This document shows, in pieces, positions 54,836-63,893 of a stretch of DNA of 64,000 bases. Under the pieces are notes generated by a model that was not told the origin of the DNA, searched no databases, and saw only the letters and a list, made by a program, of their open reading frames with translations. Source of the stretch: Chitinophagales bacterium (GTDB lineage: Bacteria; Bacteroidota; Bacteroidia; Chitinophagales; JADIYW01). Location of the stretch: the NCBI GenBank assembly GCA_019694955.1, contig JAIBAX010000013.1, positions 21,512 to 85,511 on the forward strand, in the 5' to 3' direction. The position numbers were made by a program, and so were the translations under genes. How positions within the stretch are numbered: position 1 is the stretch's first letter; each line of letters begins with the position of its first letter.

Positions 54836-55858
54836 ATGCATGTAGGAAAGAATTATACCTTTAAAGAAGTTATCCTTTGGACGCGTAGGGATATCTTATT
54901 GTTACTTACCATCTCAGCCATTCCCACCATTTTATACCAAATATTTCATTGGAAGTGGATATCCTTGCCATGGCTACCCATTGCGTTATTGGGTACTGCG
55001 GTTGCCTTTGTGGTGGGTTTCAAAAACAATGCCTCTTACGATCGTTTATGGGAAGCGCGTAGAATTTGGGGAGCCATTACCAATTTCAGCCGCAGTTGGG
55101 GAATGATGGTTCGGGATTATGTTACCAATCATCATGCCTTAAACCCTCTTTCTCCGGATGAATTAAAAGACATACACTTGGTGCTTATCCGACGACATTT
55201 TGCGTGGTTGACGGCCTTGCGTTATCAACTCAGAGAAAACAAATCATGGGAAGCTATCAATTTAGCACATAATAAGGAATACCGCAATCAATGGTTTCGT
55301 GTGGAAGAACATGATAACAAACTTTCCGATGCGATACAACCTTATTTATCACACGAAGAATACCAAATGGTAATAACTTCATCGAACAAAGCTGCCCAAA
55401 TCCTTGCTTTGCAATCCGCACATTTACAAAAATTATTATCTGATGGATTCATAGAAGATTTCAGACATATGGAGTTAGAAAAGCTCTTAGTAGAATTTTA
55501 CAACCAACAAGGCGGTAGCGAGCGCATTAAAAACTTCCCATACCCAAGACAATATGCGAGCTTAAATCTTTGGTTTATAAAAATATTTGTAGCATTAATT
55601 CCTTTTGGTATGATTCAGGAGTTCGTAAAACTCGGTGAAAATTTTGTGTGGATGACTATACCTTTTGCCACTTTATCAGGGTGGATCTTTACCACTATGG
55701 AACGTATCGGCGAATCATCTGAAAATCCCTTTGAAGGTAGTGCGAACGACGTACCCATTACAACCATTAGTCGCAATATTGAAATTGACCTAATGGAAAT
55801 GTTACATCTTCCACATGATTTAAAACCCTTTGCACCACAAAACAATATTCTGACATAA
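54836..55858 (+). CDS. Bestrophin-like anion channel
   Basis: 340 residues. The family block NNASYDRLWEARRIWGAITN with FSRSW is clear, preceded by two helices (ILLLLTISAIPTILYQIFHW, LPIALLGTAVAFVVGFKNN) and followed by the C-terminal EFVKLGENFVWMTIPFATLS and the acidic cluster ENPFEGSANDVP, all typical of bacterial bestrophins (YneE/Bestrophin-RFP-TM). They form pentameric chloride/bicarbonate channels. The next gene, 10 bp downstream, is a carbonic anhydrase. Confidence 0.85.
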   Translation: MHVGKNYTFKEVILWTRRDILLLLTISAIPTILYQIFHWKWISLPWLPIALLGTAVAFVVGFKNNASYDRLWEARRIWGAITNFSRSWGMMVRDYVTNHHALNPLSPDELKDIHLVLIRRHFAWLTALRYQLRENKSWEAINLAHNKEYRNQWFRVEEHDNKLSDAIQPYLSHEEYQMVITSSNKAAQILALQSAHLQKLLSDGFIEDFRHMELEKLLVEFYNQQGGSERIKNFPYPRQYASLNLWFIKIFVALIPFGMIQEFVKLGENFVWMTIPFATLSGWIFTTMERIGESSENPFEGSANDVPITTISRNIEIDLMEMLHLPHDLKPFAPQNNILT

Positions 55859-55868
55859 AATAAGCATT

Positions 55869-56498
55869 ATGAATTTCGATAAAATCTTTAAAAACAACGA
55901 AAAATGGGTCGCAGAAAAACTATCCGTAGATCCTGATTATTTTAAAAACTTATCCAAGGGACAACAACCTGAGTATCTGTACATTGGTTGTTCAGACAGC
56001 AGGGTAACGGCGGAGGATTTGATGGGCGCCAACCCCGGTGAAGTTTTTATCCATAGAAATATTGCGAATATGGTTATTTCTATCGACTTAAACATGATGT
56101 CTGTACTCAATTATGCTGTCAGGCATTTAAAAGTAAAACACATCATTGTTTGTGGGCATTATGAGTGCGGTGGCGTAAAAGCAGCCATGACACCCGCCGA
56201 TATGGGCATTTTAAATCCTTGGTTGAGAAACATCAGAGATGTGTACCGCCTACACCAAGCTGAATTGGATGGCATTGAAGACAGTTCCAAACGCTACAAC
56301 CGTTTAATAGAACTGAACGTACAAGAGCAGTGTGTAAATCTTATTAAAACGGCAGCAGTACAAGAAGCGTATAAAGAACGTGGGTTATCGGTACAAGGTT
56401 GGGTCTTTGACATACATACCGGAAAAATCATTGACTTAAACATAGATTTTGCCGGCATACTGAAAGGAATAATGAAAATCTATGATTTATCAAAATAA
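55869..56498 (+). CDS. Beta-class carbonic anhydrase
   Basis: 209 residues. Zinc ligands of the beta class are seen in YIGCSDSR (Cys41, with Asp43/Arg45) and CGHYECGGV (His97, Cys100); ANPGEVFIHRNIANMV is conserved. Interconverts CO2 and bicarbonate. Encoded 10 bp after the bestrophin gene and 6 bp before the oxidoreductase, so all three are probably one transcript. Confidence 0.95.
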   Translation: MNFDKIFKNNEKWVAEKLSVDPDYFKNLSKGQQPEYLYIGCSDSRVTAEDLMGANPGEVFIHRNIANMVISIDLNMMSVLNYAVRHLKVKHIIVCGHYECGGVKAAMTPADMGILNPWLRNIRDVYRLHQAELDGIEDSSKRYNRLIELNVQEQCVNLIKTAAVQEAYKERGLSVQGWVFDIHTGKIIDLNIDFAGILKGIMKIYDLSK

Positions 56499-56504
56499 TC
56501 AACG

Positions 56505-57116
56505 ATGAATATAGCAATTATTGGAACAGGAAATGTAGGTGGTGCATTGGCCACTCAATGGTCAAAAAAAGGACATAATATTTACTTAGGTGTTCAGGAT
56601 ACAAACAAATTCAAGGGTGTAGAGTTGTTGAAAAATGAGCATACCTCTGTTTCTTCTATTGGCGAAGCCGTCAAAAAATCTGATACAATTTTAATAGCCA
56701 CGCCACCAACAGCCATTTTCGATATCATAGAACTCATGGGTGATGTTTCAGGAAAAGTAATCATTGACGCAACCAATGCCATCATGAAACGACCGGAACC
56801 CTTTGCAACTGTTTATCACTGTCTGGCAGAACAAACTGATGCAAAAATCGTCAAATGTTTTAATAGCACAGGTTTTGAAAATATGTTGAATCCAAAATAT
56901 GGGGATGATGCTATTGATATGTTCATGGCGGGAGATAGCGACAAGGCAAAATCTGTTGCGAAAGAACTGGCATTAGACTGCGGCTTTGGCACTTGTATTG
57001 ATTTTGGCAAATCAGACAAAGTGGATTTATTGGAAAAATTTGCCTTATCTTGGATAAATCTTGCCATCATGCAAGGACATGGTCGCAATTTGGCATTCAA
57101 GGTCATGAGAAGATAG
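56505..57116 (+). CDS. NAD(P)-binding F420/NADP oxidoreductase-like protein
   Basis: 203 residues. Rossmann nucleotide site MNIAIIGTGNVGGALATQWS at the N-terminus, then DTILIATPPTAIFDIIELM, KVIIDATNAIM and a C-terminal helix pair (LALSWINLAIMQGHG-like ALSWINLAIMQGHGR). It resembles the NADPH-dependent F420 reductase-like family, which in bacteria without F420 acts on other substrates. Last gene of the bestrophin operon; a role in this operon is not evident. Confidence 0.72.
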   Translation: MNIAIIGTGNVGGALATQWSKKGHNIYLGVQDTNKFKGVELLKNEHTSVSSIGEAVKKSDTILIATPPTAIFDIIELMGDVSGKVIIDATNAIMKRPEPFATVYHCLAEQTDAKIVKCFNSTGFENMLNPKYGDDAIDMFMAGDSDKAKSVAKELALDCGFGTCIDFGKSDKVDLLEKFALSWINLAIMQGHGRNLAFKVMRR

Positions 57117-57120
57117 CTTG

Positions 57121-57567
57121 CTATAATTGAAGTACTACCTTACTCTGCCGCTCAATGTGCAGCGGTGCTTGGCTTGAAAAGTTCACAAATCCGGCTTCAT
57201 TAGCTTTACCTGTGACATGAAGAGAGACGCGCGCATACTCAGCACCGGATTTGTCGTGAATAGTCGCACGGATATTTTCTGAAAAATCTTGGTTAAAAAT
57301 CAGGTATATGGAAAGAATATCTCCTGTATCTGTTTCAATAATTTTCTGTTTACCTGCCACTAATCCCTTGTCTCTCAGTGTATCCGCTATCCATAGGTAG
57401 AAAGATTTATCTCCGGGCAAACCATCATTTTCAACTTGCTCAAACACTTGATTCGCTGATTTCTCTAATACTGCCGTTCCTTCTTGCAAAACATCCTTTG
57501 TTGACTGTTTTACTTTTTGACAAGAAATAATGGTTAATAAAAGAAAAAATGTACCGAAATACTTCAT
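57121..57567 (-). CDS. Small lipoprotein of unknown function
   Basis: 148 residues. Signal with lipobox TIISC (Cys about residue 16), then a short helical stretch (STKDVLQEGTAVLEKSANQV) and a beta-rich C-terminal half (KQKIIETDTGDILSIYLIFN, SGAEYARVSLHVTGKANEAG). No family recognised. Convergent with the oxidoreductase gene, 4 bp apart, and divergent from the next gene with only 32 bp between starts. Confidence 0.62.
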   Translation of the reverse strand: MKYFGTFFLLLTIISCQKVKQSTKDVLQEGTAVLEKSANQVFEQVENDGLPGDKSFYLWIADTLRDKGLVAGKQKIIETDTGDILSIYLIFNQDFSENIRATIHDKSGAEYARVSLHVTGKANEAGFVNFSSQAPLHIERQSKVVLQL

Positions 57568-57599
57568 TATTTTTTAAATTTATGGATTAAAAATAATCA

Positions 57600-58571
57600 A
57601 TGATTCTGAGAATTGCGATATGGCTTGCACTATTTTCCCCAATATTTGTTAGTGGTCAGGACTTCAAGGAGCGACAGGCAGAAGCACTAAGATTATTGGA
57701 AGATTTTAAAAATGACAGTGTAAATAGTGAGATTTTCGACTTTCCCAAAGATACCTTTGTCAGCCATTTAGAGAAAATTATCCTAGAACCCATTTCTGTC
57801 AATCAGACAAATATGACGAACTTCTGTGGGAAGGCGGCACCATTCTGCTTCTTGGGCATGGCTTATGAACCCGATAAAATGACTGAATTTCTAATTGACC
57901 TCTTTGTTAAAGGAAAAAGCACCTTTAGAAATTGCAAAAAAGAAATAGAAGTAGAAATCCCTTCCGAATATTACAAAGAAATCAATTTAGAAGTCAAAGG
58001 CATGCATGATGGCTACACAAGATTAGACACATTAACTATCAATGCAGGATTTGCACTCTTTTCTTATGCATTAACTTTTAAATACACCTCCAAGTTAAAC
58101 CGCGGAAGGAAATACAAAAGAGGCGATGAGAATGATCTTTGGGGAGCTACTACTATGGGGATAGAAAAAAAAGTCGTGCGTGATTTTTTTGGTTTAAATT
58201 TTAGATCATTCGGATCTAATTTCCTTTTAGATCCATTCAAAGGAACACTCAAGAAAAGGCTTGATTTTAAAGACAATGAGTATGTTTTCTTATTAGTAAA
58301 TGGCAGAAAGCTACACCGACAAAAGATGCGCCATAAAGGCATTGGCACACATTGGATAGTGCTAAAAGAAGTATTTGAGCAAGATGGAAAGCAGATGGCT
58401 CAATGGTGGGAATATGGCGAAATATATGAAGACGAATTCGAAGTATTAGACGAAGCACTTTCTGGAGGTGTTATCATTAGTATGCCAAAAAAATGTGAAG
58501 CGTGGGATGAAATAAGAACCCCCGTATTCAGAAAATTCGGCAAAGGAAACGAAAAAAAAGATAGCGAGTAA
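57600..58571 (+). CDS. Secreted protein, possibly a papain-like cysteine peptidase
   Basis: 323 residues with a signal peptide (IAIWLALFSPIFVSGQ). Residues 74-83 read NFCGKAAPFC, resembling the Cys-Gly-x-Ala start of papain-like/C39-like peptidases, with PDKMTEFLIDLFVKGKSTF in the following helix. GTHWIVLKEVF (His251) and WWEYGEIY near the C-terminus fit a catalytic histidine and a following strand. Motif matches only; the family and activity are inference. The product is a lone gene with an unknown partner. Confidence 0.6.
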   Translation: MILRIAIWLALFSPIFVSGQDFKERQAEALRLLEDFKNDSVNSEIFDFPKDTFVSHLEKIILEPISVNQTNMTNFCGKAAPFCFLGMAYEPDKMTEFLIDLFVKGKSTFRNCKKEIEVEIPSEYYKEINLEVKGMHDGYTRLDTLTINAGFALFSYALTFKYTSKLNRGRKYKRGDENDLWGATTMGIEKKVVRDFFGLNFRSFGSNFLLDPFKGTLKKRLDFKDNEYVFLLVNGRKLHRQKMRHKGIGTHWIVLKEVFEQDGKQMAQWWEYGEIYEDEFEVLDEALSGGVIISMPKKCEAWDEIRTPVFRKFGKGNEKKDSE

Positions 58572-58897
58572 AAGGCAAATCTTATCCTTTTACCACGCAT
58601 CTTCTTCACACAATTGAAATGTATAGGCTTACTTGATTCCTCACAAGCATCTATGATGCAAAATAATCATATTCTTATCTCATCTAATTCGCAAAAGTCA
58701 TACGACTTAAGTTAAGATTATAATAACACAAACAAGTATATATAAAATAAAAAATTAACAAATTAAATTATTAATTTTCAATTATTTAAAAAAATTGAAT
58801 AAACATCAAACACACTAATAATTGTTTATTTTTACAACATATATTAAAATTCTGTTTGTATTTTTACAAAACATATATTTTTCGCAAAAATTAAGGT
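58572..58897. other. AT-rich intergenic region before the giant T9SS protein
   Basis: 326 bp without a credible ORF. It contains TTCAATT and AATTGAA around 58777-58799 as a weak hairpin and many A/T runs. No perfect -7/-33 promoter pair was found. Probably the untranslated and promoter region of the gene at 58898. Confidence 0.5.
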
Positions 58898-61800
58898 ATG
58901 ATAAGATTTTACACAGCAAACAATAAACAATTTTTATCAGCGGTTAGAAAGGTTCTTTTCTTGTCGTTCCTATTGCTGTTTCCTTACCGAACAACATTTG
59001 CGGCTACTATCACCAGTAATGCCACCGGAAATTGGAGTGCCGCAGGCACATGGGTAGGTGGCGTCATCCCAGGCGCTGGAGATGATGTAATCATTGCCTC
59101 AGGACACGTCGTGACCGTCAATGGTGCATACAGTTGCAATAGCCTTACTATAAATGCCGCGACAGTTACAACTACGGTTGTCATAGGTGCTAACTCCTTA
59201 AACGTAGGCAGTGGCGCTGGAAATGTAGTCATCAATGCACCCGGTGCCGCCATTACGTCCTCTATCACATTATCAACCGGAAGTTTAACTTGCGGAAACA
59301 TCACCATCGGTGGCGGTGGCACTGCTAACTGGATTGGAAGAATAACCATGACAGGTGCAGCCACGGTGAATTGTACAAATGTAGCATTTACCGGAACCGC
59401 AGCGCAAGCACAGTTTGTCTGTGCCGCAAACAGTTTCCTTAAAATTGGAGGTACCGGAACATTGGGCACAGGAGGAACTTTTACCAAGAGTACGGGGACA
59501 GTAGAGTTCACAAATCTATCCGGGGGACAAACCTTGAATGCATATAACTACCATCATCTAAAATTCGACAACACCAGCGGAACAAATACAGCAGTAGGAA
59601 ATATTGATGCTACCGGCACTATCACTACTACTGCAGGCGGTACTTTCGACATGAGTACTTTTGCCTTAAGCGGAGCATTTACAGCAGCAAATAGTGGGAC
59701 ATTTAGCACCGCAAATACCTCTGCAGCACCTGTCACTACAGGAAAAACATGGGGTGGAACTTTTATATATGCATCCACCACTGGTGGACAAACGGTAATG
59801 GCTGGAACGTATAATCATCTTACATTGTTGAATTCAAGTGGAACAAATACAACATCTGCCGCCATTACGGCGATAAATGGAACTTTTACAACCACTTCTG
59901 GAGGCACTTTCGCACCAGCCTTTAATGTACCCATCAATGGTGATGTCATTTGTGGAGGTACAATGAATGCCAGTGCAGGCACTATCACTTATGGCAGAAC
60001 TACCGGAAACCAAAATATCCTCTCTGGAACTTACAATAGCCTCACGCAAAGCAATACTAGCGGCACGAATACCGTTTGTGGAAACATGGTAGTCAATAGT
60101 ACGCTAACGACTACTGCTGGTGGAATACTCGACTTAAGCACTTTCACGCTAGGTGGTACGTTGACGACTATAACAAATAATGGCACCATTTCTACTTCCA
60201 ATACAAGTGCGACACCACTGCCTTCGGGAAAAACATGGACTGGAACCATAAGATATGCTTTATCATCAGGTGGGCAAACCATCATGGCAGGAACGTATAC
60301 CAATCTCACCTTGTTGAATACAAGCAGTGTTTCTACAGCTTCAGGCGCTATAAGCGCCTCAGGCACTTTAACCACTACGGCTGGAGGTACTTTCGACATG
60401 AGTACTTATGCATTAAGTGGTGCATTTACTGCTGCAAATTCCGGAACCTTTACCACCTCAAATACCTCTGCAACACCCGTTACAACCGGAAAAACATGGG
60501 GAGGAACTTTTATATATGCCCTTTCAACCGGAGGACAAACGGTAATGGCGGGAACGTATAACAACCTTACGGTTTCAAATTCCAGTAGTTCAAACACAGC
60601 ATCCGGCGCTATAACGGTGAATGGAACACTTACCACCACTACGGGTGGAACGTTGAATATGTCCACATTTGCTTTGGGCGGTACGCTCACCACTATAACA
60701 AATGACGGCACGATACAAACTGCTAATACTACAGCCACACCGATTCCTACAGGCAAAACGTGGGGCGGAACGATAAATTACGCATCCGCATCCGCACAAA
60801 CAGTTGTTGCAGGAACCTATAATAATTTAATACTTTCTGGCGCTTTAGCAAAAACATTAGGTGGAGATGTAACGGTGAATGGCATGACAACCATCAATGG
60901 ATTAGCTACCACGGCTTTAACCATCTCCAATAGAATCCTTACCTTAAATGGCGGCTTAACGGTTACCAGCGGAACGTTGGTTGGCGGTAACACATCCAGT
61001 TTGGTAATGGGTGCCACAGCAACATTACCATCCAGTCTAACTGCTTTGCTAAACTTCACACTAAATGCAGGAACGACAACGCTGAGTGGTCCTTTAACCG
61101 TTGTTGGCGCCACCAACACTACCGGAATATTAAACCTCAATGGTGGTATTGTTGAAACATCTACCTCAGCGCTATTGTCGGTAAACAATCGAACCACAGG
61201 CGCTATTGTCGGAGGTTCTTCTTCCAGCTTTGTAGATGGTCCTTTGCAAAGAGAATTTGCTTTAAACCAAACGGGAACAAATGTATTTCCTGTCGGCGAT
61301 GGAGGGAAGTATCTCCCATTTTCTCTGTCGTCATTAAGTTTAACGGCAGGGACGAGAATACGTATTCAAGCATTTGACTTAAATAGCGGTGGTTCCAATG
61401 GAACTTGTATCAACTCATTGAGTTTAAGTGAGTATTGGTCAGCGTCATTTAATTCAGGCACTTATATAAATGGTAGTGTGTCCTTGGGAAGACCAACATC
61501 ACTCGGAGTATTGGATGTGATAGCCAGAAGTAGCACTGCATTAGGCACTTATGATAACATAGGAGGGACTGTGAGCGGTAATAATGTCAACAACTCTGAT
61601 CTAACCGGAAATACTTTAGGATTCTTTGTTTTGGCAGAAAGAACCATTACCGCTCCGACCATCTCTTCACCAACAAGTGCAAACATCACCGTTACAACTG
61701 CTGATTTAGGGGGGAATATTACCTCGTTAGGCTGTGCAAAAGTCATTGAAAGAGGTATTATTTACAGCACCACCAATGGATTTAACCCTGCCACTTCCGG

Positions 61801-63772
61801 AACCACCGTTGCACAAACACCCGGCCCTTATACAACTGGTGCCTTTACCCTTGCAGTAAGCGGGTTAACCATTTCTACCACCTATTATTTTGTGGCATAC
61901 GCAAAAAGTAGCGATGGAACCAGCTACACCACCCAAGGAAGTTTTACCACAAGAACACCGAAAATATATTACGTAAATGACAATTCCACCACTGGAGACG
62001 TATTTACAACAGCAGTTGGCAATAATACCGCCGGAAGAGGGCAAACAGCCGCCACACCTAAACTAACACTCACCAGTTTATTATCAGAATACAATGCCAG
62101 CTTCCTTTATGGAGATACCATCAAAATAGATGCAGGAACGTATAATAATGAGGTGAGCTTAAACTTCAGCAAATCGGGAATAACCTTTTTAGGCGCTGGT
62201 GGCACATTAACGATTATCGACAACCTTTTTGGCGGAACATCAACCAATTATTTCATGTATGTTACTGGAAGCAATGTTGTTTTCAGAGATTTTCAGGTGA
62301 TAGGTTATGAGAACAATGGTACGCAAACACCGGGGCACAGTGGTCAGGCATTTACACTAGGGGGTGGTGCAACAGGCATACTTCTGGAGAATATGATTGT
62401 CACAAACAACGGCTCCTCAGGAGGAAATCCTGCCATTACAGTACTCGACAATACAGAAGTAACATTAAGAGGTGGCGGTTCATTTTGCAATCTTTACAAT
62501 ACCTCTTGGACGGGAGGTGTAGAAGCCTTTGGCGATGGAATTACACTAAATATTGAAAATTATATCATCGGATACAACTTTAAAGCAAATGCATTTGATG
62601 GTGGCGGTTTATTAATAAGTGGATCGTCTTCTATTGCAGGCACTACTGTAAATGTAACAAATACAAGGTTTACTACCAATGAATCCTCTGATGGTGGCGC
62701 CATTTCCCAAAGAGGCGGCACATTAAATGTTTCCGATTGCATCATTGATTTAAACTATGCGGGACAAACATCTACACCCATTTATGGTGGCGGTTTAAGA
62801 ATGACTGGCGGCACAGCCACCTTCACAAGAACCCAATTTACCAATAACCAATTAGGAGGTGCCGGTGGAACACTCAGAGGCGGTGGCATAGGGTTATATT
62901 CCTTAGACGATCCTGTTTCGCTCACTTTAGACAATTGCTACTTTTCCGGCAATGTAGCAGCAGAAGGCAACGATATCTTTGCAGATGTATTCTCCGGAAA
63001 TGGGGTAACCGTTACTGCAACCAATACTACTTTCTCTACTGCCAATTACTCCATCTTTAACAAAGATGCCACTATAACCCTTACCAACTGCGGCAATCCT
63101 CCCGTTGGAGGAACAAATACACCGGCAGTAAACAAGGTGAACACTACTTCACCTTCTTCTATTCCTAACCCTACACCTCCTTTCATCATTGGTGACTGTG
63201 CAAGTTTGGCACTACCCATCGAACTTAGCAACTTTGAAGCAACCTGTAAAGAAGGCATCATCCACATAAATTGGCAAACCCTATCAGAAATCAACAACGA
63301 AAAATTTATCCTTGAAAAATCTTTGGACGGCGCATCTTTTGAAACCATTGGAATAATCAAAGGCGCCGGAAATAGTTCAATGGCAAAAGACTATCATTTT
63401 ATCGACAAAAACTATAATGGATTGAGTTGCTATTATAGGTTAGGGCAACAAGATTACAATGGCAAAACCACATGGTCTAAAATCATTAAGCCAACCAATC
63501 CTTGCACCATTTCCGCAGAGAAAAAATACATCTTATATCCCAACCCAACACCAAAAAACATTACCGCCGACATCAACCTTGTACAAGGTGAGGAAGTAAA
63601 CATTGCCATCTACAACAGTGTAGGCGAGTTGGTACAGCTAACGCCGACCTCAACCAATGTAAACGGCATTCAAAAATATACCTTCGACACCGAGCGCCTC
63701 CCTTCCGGCATTTACTATATCCATTTCAACATCGCCAATCAAGAAAAGGTAGAGAAGTTCATAAAGCTATAA
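58898..63772 (+). CDS. Giant secreted repeat protein with beta-helix and T9SS sorting domain
   Basis: 1624 residues. Signal peptide (about 1-36). The N-terminal block SAAGTWVGGVIPGAGDDVII is typical of a G8-like domain; then Ala/Gly/Thr-rich beta repeats in which GGQTVMAGTYNHLTLLNSS-type sequences recur six times (about residues 205-645). A linker and domain (FPVGDGGKYLPFSLSSLSLT) lead to an Fn3-like domain (APTISSPTSANITVTTADLG), a parallel beta-helix (KIYYVNDNSTTGDVF, LFYGDTIKIDAGTYNNEVSL-like, GGAISQRGGTLNVSDC) and a C-terminal domain (ELSNFEATCKEGIIHINWQT). It ends in a T9SS type A sorting domain (LYPNPTPKNITADI to VEKFIKL). Secreted surface or matrix protein; its ligand is unknown. Confidence 0.9.
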   Translation: MIRFYTANNKQFLSAVRKVLFLSFLLLFPYRTTFAATITSNATGNWSAAGTWVGGVIPGAGDDVIIASGHVVTVNGAYSCNSLTINAATVTTTVVIGANSLNVGSGAGNVVINAPGAAITSSITLSTGSLTCGNITIGGGGTANWIGRITMTGAATVNCTNVAFTGTAAQAQFVCAANSFLKIGGTGTLGTGGTFTKSTGTVEFTNLSGGQTLNAYNYHHLKFDNTSGTNTAVGNIDATGTITTTAGGTFDMSTFALSGAFTAANSGTFSTANTSAAPVTTGKTWGGTFIYASTTGGQTVMAGTYNHLTLLNSSGTNTTSAAITAINGTFTTTSGGTFAPAFNVPINGDVICGGTMNASAGTITYGRTTGNQNILSGTYNSLTQSNTSGTNTVCGNMVVNSTLTTTAGGILDLSTFTLGGTLTTITNNGTISTSNTSATPLPSGKTWTGTIRYALSSGGQTIMAGTYTNLTLLNTSSVSTASGAISASGTLTTTAGGTFDMSTYALSGAFTAANSGTFTTSNTSATPVTTGKTWGGTFIYALSTGGQTVMAGTYNNLTVSNSSSSNTASGAITVNGTLTTTTGGTLNMSTFALGGTLTTITNDGTIQTANTTATPIPTGKTWGGTINYASASAQTVVAGTYNNLILSGALAKTLGGDVTVNGMTTINGLATTALTISNRILTLNGGLTVTSGTLVGGNTSSLVMGATATLPSSLTALLNFTLNAGTTTLSGPLTVVGATNTTGILNLNGGIVETSTSALLSVNNRTTGAIVGGSSSSFVDGPLQREFALNQTGTNVFPVGDGGKYLPFSLSSLSLTAGTRIRIQAFDLNSGGSNGTCINSLSLSEYWSASFNSGTYINGSVSLGRPTSLGVLDVIARSSTALGTYDNIGGTVSGNNVNNSDLTGNTLGFFVLAERTITAPTISSPTSANITVTTADLGGNITSLGCAKVIERGIIYSTTNGFNPATSGTTVAQTPGPYTTGAFTLAVSGLTISTTYYFVAYAKSSDGTSYTTQGSFTTRTPKIYYVNDNSTTGDVFTTAVGNNTAGRGQTAATPKLTLTSLLSEYNASFLYGDTIKIDAGTYNNEVSLNFSKSGITFLGAGGTLTIIDNLFGGTSTNYFMYVTGSNVVFRDFQVIGYENNGTQTPGHSGQAFTLGGGATGILLENMIVTNNGSSGGNPAITVLDNTEVTLRGGGSFCNLYNTSWTGGVEAFGDGITLNIENYIIGYNFKANAFDGGGLLISGSSSIAGTTVNVTNTRFTTNESSDGGAISQRGGTLNVSDCIIDLNYAGQTSTPIYGGGLRMTGGTATFTRTQFTNNQLGGAGGTLRGGGIGLYSLDDPVSLTLDNCYFSGNVAAEGNDIFADVFSGNGVTVTATNTTFSTANYSIFNKDATITLTNCGNPPVGGTNTPAVNKVNTTSPSSIPNPTPPFIIGDCASLALPIELSNFEATCKEGIIHINWQTLSEINNEKFILEKSLDGASFETIGIIKGAGNSSMAKDYHFIDKNYNGLSCYYRLGQQDYNGKTTWSKIIKPTNPCTISAEKKYILYPNPTPKNITADINLVQGEEVNIAIYNSVGELVQLTPTSTNVNGIQKYTFDTERLPSGIYYIHFNIANQEKVEKFIKL
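59520..60830 (+). repeat. Degenerate internal repeats in the giant T9SS protein gene
   Basis: Six units share a GGQT(V/I)MAGTYNxLT strand and a following TTTAGGTFDMST-type strand, at roughly 59530, 59790, 60010, 60270, 60535 and 60800. Two stretches around 59640-59780 and 60385-60545 are also alike at the DNA level (CTACAGGAAAAACATGGGG), suggesting internal duplication. Confidence 0.75.
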
Positions 63773-63893
63773 TGAGGGTATAAGATTCCTAATAGCTTAT
63801 AGAAGCATCCAAAATATACTGAATCCTTTGTATTGCATGGACATCTAATAATAACTTTTTATTTTTGAAATTGAACCCTAACATTGAAATATT

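Noticed and set aside
58984..59511. 175-codon minus-strand frame inside the giant T9SS gene
   Set aside because: Low-complexity Val/Pro-rich translation of the antisense of a Gly/Thr-rich repeat, as expected from composition.
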